A stretch of 64,000 bases of DNA from assembly GCA_027486765.1 (NCBI GenBank), contig JAIXOO010000235.1, positions 1 through 64,000 on the forward strand, in the 5' to 3' direction. The stretch is from Saprospiraceae bacterium. Its GTDB lineage: Bacteria; Bacteroidota; Bacteroidia; Chitinophagales; Saprospiraceae. Of the stretch, positions 8,763-16,997 are shown one piece after another. The notes beneath the pieces were generated by a model. That model had not been told where the DNA came from and ran no database searches. It saw nothing but the letters and a program-made list of their open reading frames with translations. Both the position numbers and the translations under genes were made by a program. Positions within the stretch are counted from its first letter, which is position 1. Each line of letters begins with the position of its first letter.

Positions 8763-9602
8763 ATGCCGCCTGAGCTACCCATCCCGACCTTGCAGCTATT
8801 CCCCAAATTGGACGAGCTTTTATTGGATTTTTTGCGCAGCCTCAGCCCCGCCGACTGGGAAAAACAAACCATCGTACCACTCTGGACGATCAAAGACATT
8901 GCCGCCCATTTGCTGGACGGTAACCTGCGCACCTTGTCAATGTCTCGCGACGGGTACTTTGGGGAAAAACCGGACCCCATCGAGTCTTATGGCGATCTGG
9001 TGGCCTACCTCAACCGCCTGAATGCCGATTGGGTCAAGGCCTTCAAAAGGGTGAGCCCAACTGTGTTGATTGAATTATTGGAGCTCACTGGTTCCCAATA
9101 CAATACTTATCTCAAGACACTCAACCCGTACACTCCGGCCATCTTTTCGGTTGCCTGGGCGGGGGAAGAAGAATCCAAAAACTGGTTCCACATCGCTCGG
9201 GAGTACACCGAGAAATGGCACCACCAGCAACAAATGCGCCTGGCGATGGGACAGGAGGAAGTGCTGTATGCTCCAGACTTGTATTTTCCATACCTGGATA
9301 CTTCGATGCAGGCATTGCCGCATCATTACCGGAATGTGGTGGCTGAGCCAGGGACTGTGATTTTTTTTGAGGTGAAAGGGATTCCAAATGCGCAATGGTA
9401 CTTGCAGCAAGGCGAAAATGCTTGGGTTTTGAGTAAGACTTTGGAGCAAAGTCCTATTGCTTCGGTGAGCATTGACGCGACTATCGCCTGGCGTATGTTG
9501 ACCAAAGGGATTGCCAAGGCGGAGGCAGCGAAGAGGATGAAGATCGAGGGAGAGCAAAAACTGGGAGCAGTGGTACTCGATATGTTGGCGGTGATGGCGT
9601 AG
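8763..9602 (+). CDS. DinB-fold, maleylpyruvate isomerase-like protein (MDMPI_N)
   Basis: A 279-residue cytoplasmic protein starting at ATG 8763; the track's upstream ATG at 8727 overlaps the promoter. The N-terminal four-helix DinB/MDMPI domain shows WTIKDIAAHLLDGNLR and EYTEKWHHQQQMR, which supply the expected metal-binding residues (His, then Glu-x3-His). The C-terminal domain contains a sterol-carrier-like segment (ASVSIDATIAWRMLTKG) as in TIGR03083 proteins. Characterised relatives use low-molecular-weight thiols (mycothiol, bacillithiol) for isomerisation or S-transfer. Since bshA lies in the same window, bacillithiol is the likely cofactor, as an inference. Substrate unknown. Confidence 0.78.
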   Translation: MPPELPIPTLQLFPKLDELLLDFLRSLSPADWEKQTIVPLWTIKDIAAHLLDGNLRTLSMSRDGYFGEKPDPIESYGDLVAYLNRLNADWVKAFKRVSPTVLIELLELTGSQYNTYLKTLNPYTPAIFSVAWAGEEESKNWFHIAREYTEKWHHQQQMRLAMGQEEVLYAPDLYFPYLDTSMQALPHHYRNVVAEPGTVIFFEVKGIPNAQWYLQQGENAWVLSKTLEQSPIASVSIDATIAWRMLTKGIAKAEAAKRMKIEGEQKLGAVVLDMLAVMA

Positions 9603-9710
9603 GATTCCCAATTTGAAAAACCGGGGAACACTATGGGTAACTCAGAAACAGTTCGTCATCCCGAATTTTTGAAAAGTCAAAATCGGGATGACTCATGTTT
9701 TGCGAATCCT
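9601..9710. repeat. inverted repeat between convergent genes (TCATCCCGA)
   Basis: Core arms GTCATCCCGAATTTTT (9655-9670) and AAAATCGGGATGAC (9679-9692), with a weaker outer pair AGGATTC/GAATCCT at the ends. It lies between the convergent stops at 9602 and 9716 and probably acts as a bidirectional terminator. The left-arm word recurs near 3732. Confidence 0.75.
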
Positions 9711-9715
9711 AATCA

Positions 9716-10900
9716 CTACAAATTTTCTATTTTTTTCAGCAAGGCCTTGGTCTCTGAGGCATCCTGGCCAGTTTCGTTTGCTTTTTCAATCGCCTTTAAT
9801 GCATACGTCTTGGCTTGTTCTTTGTTGCCCAGTTTAAAATAGAGGGCAGCGGCAGTATCGTTGTATTGAAACATGTCTTTGATTACTATGGCTTTTAACG
9901 CCCAGGAAAGTGCTTTCTCCAAATACACTTTGTCTTTCGTTTCTTCATAAAAAGCTAAGGCAACATTGTTGTATAGGTGGCCGCTAAAGCAGGGATACTG
10001 ATCAAAATATTGGGTTGCATTGACCAGGAGCTCCGGGGTATTTTTTTTCATCATGTTATGATTCACTGTAAACAAAAGCCAGTATTGATCAAATAATTCC
10101 TCGGGCAAATATTTGAGTCCGTATGCTTTGGCCAGTGTGAGATCAAAGTCCCGTTGGTCATAATTATAGGAATAAAGGCTCATGCTGTTCATAACCACCT
10201 CGTCTACCAGGTTGAATATTTTGGCCTCGCTGTAAGCTTCAATGAAGTCCTTTTTGTGTTTCAGCAGGAAGGGAAAGGTACTTTGCTCAGGAGATTTCAA
10301 GCCCATCAGCAGGATGTCCATGTTCTCCTTGCTGAGCCAATTGTCTTGAGTAGAAAAATAAGCCTCGTATACACTCCCCAGCAAGTCGTAGTCGGTCAAA
10401 TCCTTGGCCATTATGGTCAGCCTTTTGAGCAGTTCCGGAGATCGGTCGCCTTGGAAAAATCGGTTTTTCAATGGAAAAAACTGGTGCGCTGTATCGGTAC
10501 TGTTTACGCCCATCGCTAAAAATTGTTCCATGGTCATCGTCCCCATTGCACGATGTACTAGCTCGCCTTTTCCATCAATAAACAGGTAACTTGGATAGGC
10601 CATAATGCCGTATTTAATAGCGAAATCATTGGCTTCGGCCTTATCCATGTCCAACTGAACATTGATGTATTTGCCGTTGTAGGTTGCTCCCGCCTGCTCG
10701 GCAGGATATATCTTTTTTTGCATATCCTCACAATTGTGGCAGGATAAGGAATAGGCCACTACAAATATCAGTTTGTTTTCACTTTGGGCTTTGTCCAGAA
10801 TGGTTGACCAGCTATTTTCAGCTGACTCAAATTGGATGCCTTGCGCAAAACCAGTGTGAAGCAGTAAAAAGCTCAACAGCGCAAAAAACGACCTTTTCAT
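9716..10900 (-). CDS. periplasmic thioredoxin-fold protein with TPR tail
   Basis: A 394-residue exported protein: signal peptide MKRSFFALLSFLLLHTGFAQ, then a thioredoxin-like domain (residues about 25-140) with the CxxC active site SCHNCEDM and the cis-Pro loop MAYPSYLFIDGKGE, resembling the thioredoxin_7/DUF255 type. The remaining 250 residues are helical, with a TPR-like end (AAALYFKLGNKEQAKTYALKAIEKA). A role in periplasmic disulphide reduction or protein folding is likely; the partner is unknown. It is separated from the next minus-strand gene by a terminator hairpin. Confidence 0.85.
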   Translation of the reverse strand: MKRSFFALLSFLLLHTGFAQGIQFESAENSWSTILDKAQSENKLIFVVAYSLSCHNCEDMQKKIYPAEQAGATYNGKYINVQLDMDKAEANDFAIKYGIMAYPSYLFIDGKGELVHRAMGTMTMEQFLAMGVNSTDTAHQFFPLKNRFFQGDRSPELLKRLTIMAKDLTDYDLLGSVYEAYFSTQDNWLSKENMDILLMGLKSPEQSTFPFLLKHKKDFIEAYSEAKIFNLVDEVVMNSMSLYSYNYDQRDFDLTLAKAYGLKYLPEELFDQYWLLFTVNHNMMKKNTPELLVNATQYFDQYPCFSGHLYNNVALAFYEETKDKVYLEKALSWALKAIVIKDMFQYNDTAAALYFKLGNKEQAKTYALKAIEKANETGQDASETKALLKKIENL

Positions 10901-10914
10901 ATTGCATGGATTTT

Positions 10915-10949
10915 TGAAAAGGGCTGAGCAACCCGAGATTGCTCAGCCC
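10915..10949 (-). terminator. rho-independent terminator after the AbfB/Cys-rich gene
   Basis: The hairpin GGGCTGAGCAA/TTGCTCAGCCC (10921-10949) is followed on the minus strand by TTTTC. It lies just downstream of the stop codon of the gene ending at 10968. Confidence 0.7.
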
Positions 10950-10967
10950 ATCGATGGATGGTGAAGA

Positions 10968-12491
10968 TTATTTAAAGTCTTTACACAGCGGTTTGTTGAA
11001 CGCTTTCACAACATTGGCTACGCCAGTTGGGTCAAGATCTTCCCAACTGAATTCGCCGGTCAATTGCGCTTCGTAAAATGTAGAAGCAGCATTTTCAGCA
11101 GCGGATTCGAGCAACTCCTTGCCCATTTCCTTTGCTTTACGGATCATTTGGCTCTTGATGCTTGCTTTGGCAATGGTTTTGGCACTGGTTACTGCTGCGG
11201 ATTTGGCCACGGCAGAACCGCCACCCGACAAGGCAATGCCAGTAATATTCACGACCATTTCAAGAGGAGTTGTCACCTGGCTCACTACTGCCTTTATGCA
11301 AGCATTAGTAGTGCGCGCACAACCGGCAGCACACTTGATAGGGAAAACATTGGGGCACTGGTTGGCCCAGCACACGGGGCCTACACCATTAAATCCAGCA
11401 GGACATGGGACATAACAGAGGCCAGCTTGATTTACTTTCCCAGCGGGGCAGTTTTTGGGTACAGTGCCTGCGCCCCTGCCATAACTTGGCTTTGTACAAG
11501 ACACCCCAATGTCTATAAATCCAGCAGGGCATACCGGGCTACAAATACAGCAGCCTGCTGGGCTAAAGCCCTCACTGCATTTTGGATACATGATTTCGCC
11601 GTATTTTTCACAGCCTTGACGGTTGTCTTTTTCACAGCGTGCTTTTGCTGCATCCAGATTGAGGCCATCCCCAAATTTCCAAGGGTATCCTCCGCCCCGG
11701 CCATAAGCGGCTGGTTTGGCACAAAATGCACCATCGTCACGGTATCCCGGAGGACAAGATTTCCAGCATACCGGCCCTACACCTACATAACCAGCCTGGC
11801 ATTTGGGATAGCAAAGCCCTGCGTCTAAATCTTCATTTGGCCCACAGATGTTAGGGAATGTACCCGCGCCTCTGGTTCTTGATTCCGTCCAGCACATGTC
11901 GGCATCTGGCGGAAGGTTTGCTGTCACATTGCCTGTTCCGGGAGGGGTTACGTTAACGCTACTATTTTGAACAAAAAAAACTTCATTGTCCCTGGCATAA
12001 TCTGCCACTTGAGTGATGAATAATTCATTGTTTCTTGGTCTTATGTAATGCCCGGGAAAGTTGAATGACTCGAAAGCAAAGGCAGACGAAGTGGAATTGG
12101 TCCTTTGCCGAAATGAAGCATCTTTCTTGTTCAAATCACTAGCAATGGGTCCCAGTACGATACGATAATTTTGATGCCGTAGAAATTGCCCTGGGAGGTT
12201 GACAGATTCAAATGAAATGCAATCCGCACAATCCGTCGAAAGCCCCCGAACTATTTTAAAAGATGCATCTTTTTGATCCAACGCTGATTTGATAGGCTGA
12301 ATGTATGCATTGTAATTAGAATGTCGGATGTAAAGGCCAGGATATTGAAGCGATTGAAAAGAAACGGCTGATTGCGCTTGTGAGAAAATGCCCAAACAAC
12401 AAAGTATCAAAGTTGATACCGAATACCTTATGGTGTAGAACCGGGTGAAAAAATTTTCCCGATCAAACAAAAAATGACTCCTTAGTTTCAT
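10968..12491 (-). CDS. secreted protein with AbfB-like beta-trefoil and Cys-rich repeats
   Basis: A 507-residue protein with an N-terminal hydrophobic export segment ending ...CCLGIFSQAQS. Residues about 41-175 hold three matching units (FQSLQYPGLYIRH, FESVNLPGQFLRHQNY, FESFNFPGHYIRPRNN), the threefold signature of an AbfB (arabinofuranose-binding) beta-trefoil. Residues about 200-400 carry cysteine-rich units with recurring PAGFxGVGPVCW / CPPGYRDDGAFC patterns, then a Gly/Ala-rich, helix-prone C-terminal region (MVVNITGIALSGGGSAVAKSAAV). No catalytic domain is recognised. Likely a secreted carbohydrate-binding or surface-active protein. The architecture is unusual for a bacterium and the function is unknown. 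Confidence 0.8.
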   Translation of the reverse strand: MKLRSHFLFDRENFFTRFYTIRYSVSTLILCCLGIFSQAQSAVSFQSLQYPGLYIRHSNYNAYIQPIKSALDQKDASFKIVRGLSTDCADCISFESVNLPGQFLRHQNYRIVLGPIASDLNKKDASFRQRTNSTSSAFAFESFNFPGHYIRPRNNELFITQVADYARDNEVFFVQNSSVNVTPPGTGNVTANLPPDADMCWTESRTRGAGTFPNICGPNEDLDAGLCYPKCQAGYVGVGPVCWKSCPPGYRDDGAFCAKPAAYGRGGGYPWKFGDGLNLDAAKARCEKDNRQGCEKYGEIMYPKCSEGFSPAGCCICSPVCPAGFIDIGVSCTKPSYGRGAGTVPKNCPAGKVNQAGLCYVPCPAGFNGVGPVCWANQCPNVFPIKCAAGCARTTNACIKAVVSQVTTPLEMVVNITGIALSGGGSAVAKSAAVTSAKTIAKASIKSQMIRKAKEMGKELLESAAENAASTFYEAQLTGEFSWEDLDPTGVANVVKAFNKPLCKDFK

Positions 12492-12697
12492 GTAGATAAA
12501 GTTTTAATGGTGAATTTTCCTCAAAGTTCGGATCATCACAGCTGCGGGGCGCATGATTGGAGGTGAGCGGTGCTGCCAGTGTAATGAATGGAGTATTTTT
12601 TGGTATTGAGCGGGAATGATTGGTGGCTTGAATTCCAGTTTTAGCCGTATCTTAGACGCGCCCTAAATCATTGTCTTGCCCAAACGCCAATTGAATC

Positions 12698-15103
12698 ATG
12701 AAGAAAGTTAAATTAGTTTTTTTCTTTTTCTTTTTGTGCTGTTATTCAATCTATTGTCAACAATTCTTAATCGAAAGCCTCCAAAAAAAATTACCCATCA
12801 CCGTTGATCCGATTCAAAAAATTGACCTCCTCCTGGGTTTGACCAGGGCCAACATATTTGTGAATGGACAGGCCGAGGCGAGTGTTTATGTAAAGCAAGC
12901 CATGCAATTGGCAAAAAACCAAAACTATAAAGCAGGCATAGCCATGGCGATGCTGTTCATGGAACAGGTAGAGGTTTTAGGTGTTCGGACTACAACCATT
13001 GATTACCCAGGAGAGGCCCTAAAAATTGCACGGTCTATTCCTTCCAAATCGGTGGAAGCGTTTGCGGCCTATCATGTGGCAGAACAATACATTTATGAGC
13101 GAAACGACTACAAAACAGGCCTAGAAATACTACACAAAGCCCTGAAGAAAACCGACAAAAGTGTACCTGATAGACACATCGGCAACATTCACAAGGTGAT
13201 GGCAATAGCTTACTCCCGAATGGGTGAATCGACTAAAGCCATTGATCATTTTCAAAAAGCACTTTATTATTTCAATCGCTTGAAAACCCATCCTTTTATC
13301 GATCCTCTGCTGGGACGCCCCAGTTACATGGATGCAGACGGTGGGGAGTGGAATAAATCACAGGTACTGCTTTATTTATCGAGAGAGTTCTACAACAAAG
13401 GAGACCATCAAGAAGCACTACACCTATTGAAAGAGGCTCTTGCGCTTTCGAAAAAGTACAATTTGCGCGGCAATGAAGCCTGGGCCCTTGAAGAAATGGC
13501 TGTTAATTACATCGCAATGGGCACCTTTGACCGGGCAATCGAAAACTACCAACGCGCTATTGGTATTTATGAAAAAAACAAATCCCTATACTATCTGGCT
13601 CCTACTTTGCAGGAGTTAGGATCTTTGTTTTACCGCATGAAAGATTGGGCAGTGGCAGACAGCTACTTCAAAAAAGCATTGGCCATCAATCGGTCTTTGC
13701 CTGACACCCTCGGCATGATGAGCAATTACAGCCGGATGGGGCAGGTAGCGATTGCGCAAGCTCAGCCCCAAAAAGCTTTGCAATTGTATCAGGAAGCCGC
13801 TCTGCTGAATGCAAAAATCAAAGACTCTACCACTTTGTCAACAGTATACGCCAATATGGCCATGGCCTGGAAAGCTTTAAAAAAATTTCCCCAGGGCTTG
13901 CTCAATTACCAGAAAGCCCTCCAGCTCAACCAGCATTTCAACAATCAGATACTTGCTTTGGGGAATTTGATTGGAATCAGCACGATTTATGTGGAACAAG
14001 CTCAACCGGATTCTGCCCAATACTATGCGGAGTCGGCTCTAGTTCAGTCAAAAAAATATGGCTCCCTGGAGCAACAAAAAGTCATTCAACTCTTGATGAG
14101 TCAAATCAATGAACAGCAAGGGGACCATCAAATGGCATTGCAGCACTACAAAAACTACCAACTATTAAGCGACAGCATCTACACGAACGAGGCACAAGCG
14201 AAACTCAAACAAGAGCAGGTGCGCCAAAACGTTGCCGATTACCAAAAAGAAAAAGAACAGGCCAAACGCGAAGCAGCCTTGCTCAATACCCGCAATCAAC
14301 TTTATTTGGCCCTGGTACTCGCTTTTTTGAGCATCATTTTGTTGGGGGGCTTTCTATTTCTCCAATTGCGCAAAGCCCGGAATCAACTCAAAGCCCAAAA
14401 TCTACAGCTTCAACAACTCAATGCAACCAAAGACAAGTTTTTTGGCATCATTGCGCACGACATCCGCAGCCCGATCGTTGCACTGGAAGGCGTGGGCGAA
14501 CAAATGACGTATTACCTGGAAAAACAACAAGCAGATAAATTAGCGCGCCTGGCCAGCAGAGTGGAAAAAACCGCGCAACAGCTCGGCACCCTGCTCGATA
14601 ACCTACTCAATTGGGCGCTGTTGCAACAAGGTGTAATCCCTTATCACCCCAAACCCATCAACGTAAAACAGGCAATGGTAGAACTCATGGAAATTTTTCA
14701 GGCCAATGCCCAGGCCAAAAACATCCAGCTGGAAAGCAATATTCCCGAAGATCTGATCGCTTATGCAGATGAAAATACCTTTCAGGCAATTTTGCGCAAT
14801 TTGCTCAGCAATGCCATCAAGTTTACGCCCAGCGGTGGCAAGGTCGCTGTGACTACGGAGAACAAAGAGCACAAAGTGTTCATCAACATCAACGACACTG
14901 GAACTGGAATCTCGGTTGAAAAAATGGCTAAACTATTTGCGATTGACAAAGCCAGCGAAAAAGGCACTGCCGGAGAAAAAGGTACGGGTTTGGGCTTGCT
15001 GCTTGTAAAGGAATTGGTGGAATTGAACAAGGGAAAGGTGCTGGTTGAAAGCAAAATCAACCAGGGGTCTCGTTTTACGGTGTCCTTGCCCTTGTCCGCA
15101 TAA
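12698..15103 (+). CDS. TPR-containing sensor histidine kinase
   Basis: An 801-residue membrane kinase: signal/TM segment at the N-terminus, about 480 residues of TPR repeats (e.g. ALHLLKEALALSKKYN, AIENYQRAIGIYEKN), a coiled coil, one TM helix (YLALVLAFLSIILLGGFLFL, about residues 533-555), then the kinase core. The H-box is FFGIIAHDIRSPI with the phospho-acceptor His about 587; the N-box is NAIKFTPSGG; G boxes are DTGTGIS and GEKGTGLGL. The periplasmic TPR sensor presumably binds protein or peptide ligands. It is followed after 12 nt by a LytTR response regulator, its evident partner. Confidence 0.93.
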   Translation: MKKVKLVFFFFFLCCYSIYCQQFLIESLQKKLPITVDPIQKIDLLLGLTRANIFVNGQAEASVYVKQAMQLAKNQNYKAGIAMAMLFMEQVEVLGVRTTTIDYPGEALKIARSIPSKSVEAFAAYHVAEQYIYERNDYKTGLEILHKALKKTDKSVPDRHIGNIHKVMAIAYSRMGESTKAIDHFQKALYYFNRLKTHPFIDPLLGRPSYMDADGGEWNKSQVLLYLSREFYNKGDHQEALHLLKEALALSKKYNLRGNEAWALEEMAVNYIAMGTFDRAIENYQRAIGIYEKNKSLYYLAPTLQELGSLFYRMKDWAVADSYFKKALAINRSLPDTLGMMSNYSRMGQVAIAQAQPQKALQLYQEAALLNAKIKDSTTLSTVYANMAMAWKALKKFPQGLLNYQKALQLNQHFNNQILALGNLIGISTIYVEQAQPDSAQYYAESALVQSKKYGSLEQQKVIQLLMSQINEQQGDHQMALQHYKNYQLLSDSIYTNEAQAKLKQEQVRQNVADYQKEKEQAKREAALLNTRNQLYLALVLAFLSIILLGGFLFLQLRKARNQLKAQNLQLQQLNATKDKFFGIIAHDIRSPIVALEGVGEQMTYYLEKQQADKLARLASRVEKTAQQLGTLLDNLLNWALLQQGVIPYHPKPINVKQAMVELMEIFQANAQAKNIQLESNIPEDLIAYADENTFQAILRNLLSNAIKFTPSGGKVAVTTENKEHKVFININDTGTGISVEKMAKLFAIDKASEKGTAGEKGTGLGLLLVKELVELNKGKVLVESKINQGSRFTVSLPLSA

Positions 15104-15115
15104 AACCAGGCTTGC

Positions 15116-15841
15116 ATGAAAATACTCATCGTAGAAGATGAAGAATTGTACGCTGACAAGCTCGAAATGCTGGTTGAAAAACTGGAATACGAACTTGTTG
15201 GCATTGTAGACAACAGTGCGGATGCTTTGGCCAAAATCCGCCAAAATCCGCCCGACCTCATTTTGATGGATGTTCACATCCAGGGGCAGCACGATGGCAT
15301 CGAACTGGCCGATCTCATCAATCGCGAATTCAATATCCCGGTAATTTTCATTACTTCGCTACTCGATGATTTGACCTTCAATCGGGCCGCACGCGCCAAA
15401 CCCATCTATTTCCTCAACAAACCCTTTAGCGACATCCAACTGCAACGAAGCATTGAACTGACCGTTCGGCAATTGGGTACACAGGCCAACGATACACCGG
15501 AATGGGAGCAGGATGTCTTTTCAAAAGAACATTTGTTCATCAAAGTGCGGCAAAAACTGGAGAAGGTCGCCATCAAGGACATCGTTTACCTGGAAGCTGA
15601 TGGACGCTATTGTCAGATTTTCACCGAGAGAAAAAAATACCTGGTTCGATTGAGCCTTCAGGAATGTATGGCGCTGTTGCCTGCTACTGACTTCCTCCAA
15701 ACTCATCGCAGTTACCTCATCAATACTGAGAAAATTCAGACAATTGATTTACAGGATAATTTCATTCAGTTTGATAAATTCCAGGTGCCCCTGAGCAAGC
15801 GGCACCGGGAAGTTCTGTTGAAAAAATTGAATTGGTTATAG
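15116..15841 (+). CDS. LytTR-family response regulator
   Basis: A 241-residue DNA-binding regulator. The receiver domain (residues 1-120) has the acidic pair in VEDEE, phospho-acceptor Asp52 in LILMDVHIQG, and the Lys in YFLNKPF. The LytTR domain (residues about 140-241) shows FIKVRQKLEKVAIKDIVYLEADGRYCQIFT and the FLQTHRSYLIN motif. It forms a two-gene system with the preceding TPR kinase. Target genes are unknown. Confidence 0.94.
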   Translation: MKILIVEDEELYADKLEMLVEKLEYELVGIVDNSADALAKIRQNPPDLILMDVHIQGQHDGIELADLINREFNIPVIFITSLLDDLTFNRAARAKPIYFLNKPFSDIQLQRSIELTVRQLGTQANDTPEWEQDVFSKEHLFIKVRQKLEKVAIKDIVYLEADGRYCQIFTERKKYLVRLSLQECMALLPATDFLQTHRSYLINTEKIQTIDLQDNFIQFDKFQVPLSKRHREVLLKKLNWL

Positions 15842-15910
15842 CAGCTGGATTTTTATTAATTGAAAACAGTTGTATCGAATGCACCGGAGGTAATGGCATA
15901 AATTAACCCC

Positions 15911-15957
15911 AAAAAACAGCCGCCCCATGTCTACCCTAATTCCACGGAAGCGGCTGC
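15911..15957 (-). terminator. candidate terminator after the DUF2490 gene
   Basis: CAGCCGC (15917-15923) pairs with GCGGCTG (15950-15956). On the minus strand the stem is followed by TTTTTT. The loop is long (26 nt), so confidence is moderate. It would end the surface-protein operon 16013-19960. Confidence 0.5.
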
Positions 15958-16012
15958 TAGCAAACTATCCAGTCTACTGAACACTGCAATAGAGGGAACC
16001 CATAACACACAT

Positions 16013-16936
16013 CTAAAAATCCAGTGAATAAGCAAAGCTTACGCCATGCGATACGGCATTTTTTTTGCGGTCCAAACGCTGTTGAAAGCGGTAACCAAAA
16101 GAAAAGGAATGCGTTTTGGAAAATTTGTATTCCAGCCCGGTATCGTAACGAAAGCGATCCCATTCCCAAACGCCTTCGTCAAAAGCTCCATTGACGGAAA
16201 AATTATTGAACCAAATGTGGCGATCTTTAAATTCCCAGTCGGTACCCAGTCGGGAGCTGAAATCGGAGTCCAGCCTCAACTTGCCTTTTCTGGATTCAGC
16301 GCCCAATTGGTAAGCAATCCGGTATTGCAAGTCGAATTTTTTGCTGGGCATTTTGGGCTGTAGCGTGAGGTCGGTTCGGCTCAGGTGCCTGATATCTTCA
16401 TTGTCCAACAACAAGGAGTAAGATTGACCGAATCGCAACCACTTGCGAATTTTGTAATCAAAATCAAGGGTAGAAGAGGAGCGCCAACTCAGGTCGATGC
16501 GGTAGGGGTCATCATTCAGGTCATTAAAACCGGGGTTCGAGCCGCTGCCTGAGCCTTTGTTTGAGCCATCAGGTGTACTCCCTTTGATCGTGTTGTCATC
16601 ATCGTCATCATCGTCATCTTCGTCATCGTCATCATCGTTGTCATCATCATCCTTATCATCATCGTCTTTGTCCTCGTCATCCTTATCCTTATCATCATCG
16701 TCATTGCCTTCACGCAAAAAGGGAAAAAGTTCAAATTCGTCGAAGATGCGGTCGTATTTGCGCTCGATGTTTTTGATCTCAGGGGTCAGCTGCAATTGTT
16801 GCGAAAGCTCGATTTTCGTTTTTTTATCCAGCTTAAAACTTTTGGCCGCATCTAGCCTAAGATTAATGCCCACTTGCTGGGCGTTTAAGCTCAAAGAAAT
16901 AATCAGCAATGCAATCAGGGTAATCAGGTTTTTCAT
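16013..16936 (-). CDS. DUF2490 outer-membrane-like protein with Asp-rich insertion
   Basis: A 307-residue protein with a signal peptide (…LIISLSLNAQ) and a beta-rich body of alternating aromatic and polar strands ending ...FGYRFQQRL...GVSFAYSLDF, typical of DUF2490 outer-membrane barrels. Between strands, at about residues 76-116, sits an almost pure Asp/Lys/Glu stretch of about 40 residues followed by a Gly/Ser linker. DUF2490 proteins normally lack such an insert. It is the last gene of an operon behind an SprB/CHU_C adhesin that also has an Asp tract; calcium binding is a plausible role. Confidence 0.8.
   Translation of the reverse strand: MKNLITLIALLIISLSLNAQQVGINLRLDAAKSFKLDKKTKIELSQQLQLTPEIKNIERKYDRIFDEFELFPFLREGNDDDDKDKDDEDKDDDDKDDDDNDDDDDEDDDDDDDDNTIKGSTPDGSNKGSGSGSNPGFNDLNDDPYRIDLSWRSSSTLDFDYKIRKWLRFGQSYSLLLDNEDIRHLSRTDLTLQPKMPSKKFDLQYRIAYQLGAESRKGKLRLDSDFSSRLGTDWEFKDRHIWFNNFSVNGAFDEGVWEWDRFRYDTGLEYKFSKTHSFSFGYRFQQRLDRKKNAVSHGVSFAYSLDF
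16594..16706. repeat. trinucleotide-rich tract (TCA/TCG/TCC) encoding poly-Asp
   Basis: On the plus strand this is an imperfect run of TCA, TCG and TCT/TCC triplets, encoding the Asp-rich insert on the minus strand. Because it is built of triplets, slippage would change insert length without breaking the frame. It also creates spurious poly-Ser and Met/Thr ORFs in other frames. Confidence 0.9.
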
Positions 16937-16997
16937 TGGTAATGGATTAAATGAACAACCTGATATTGCAAGAAGAGAAAAATGTTACCCGAAAATT

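Noticed and set aside
8660-8980. N-terminal extension of the DUF2911 ORF
   Set aside because: It would overlap the divergent DinB gene and its promoter; ATG 8659 gives a proper signal peptide.
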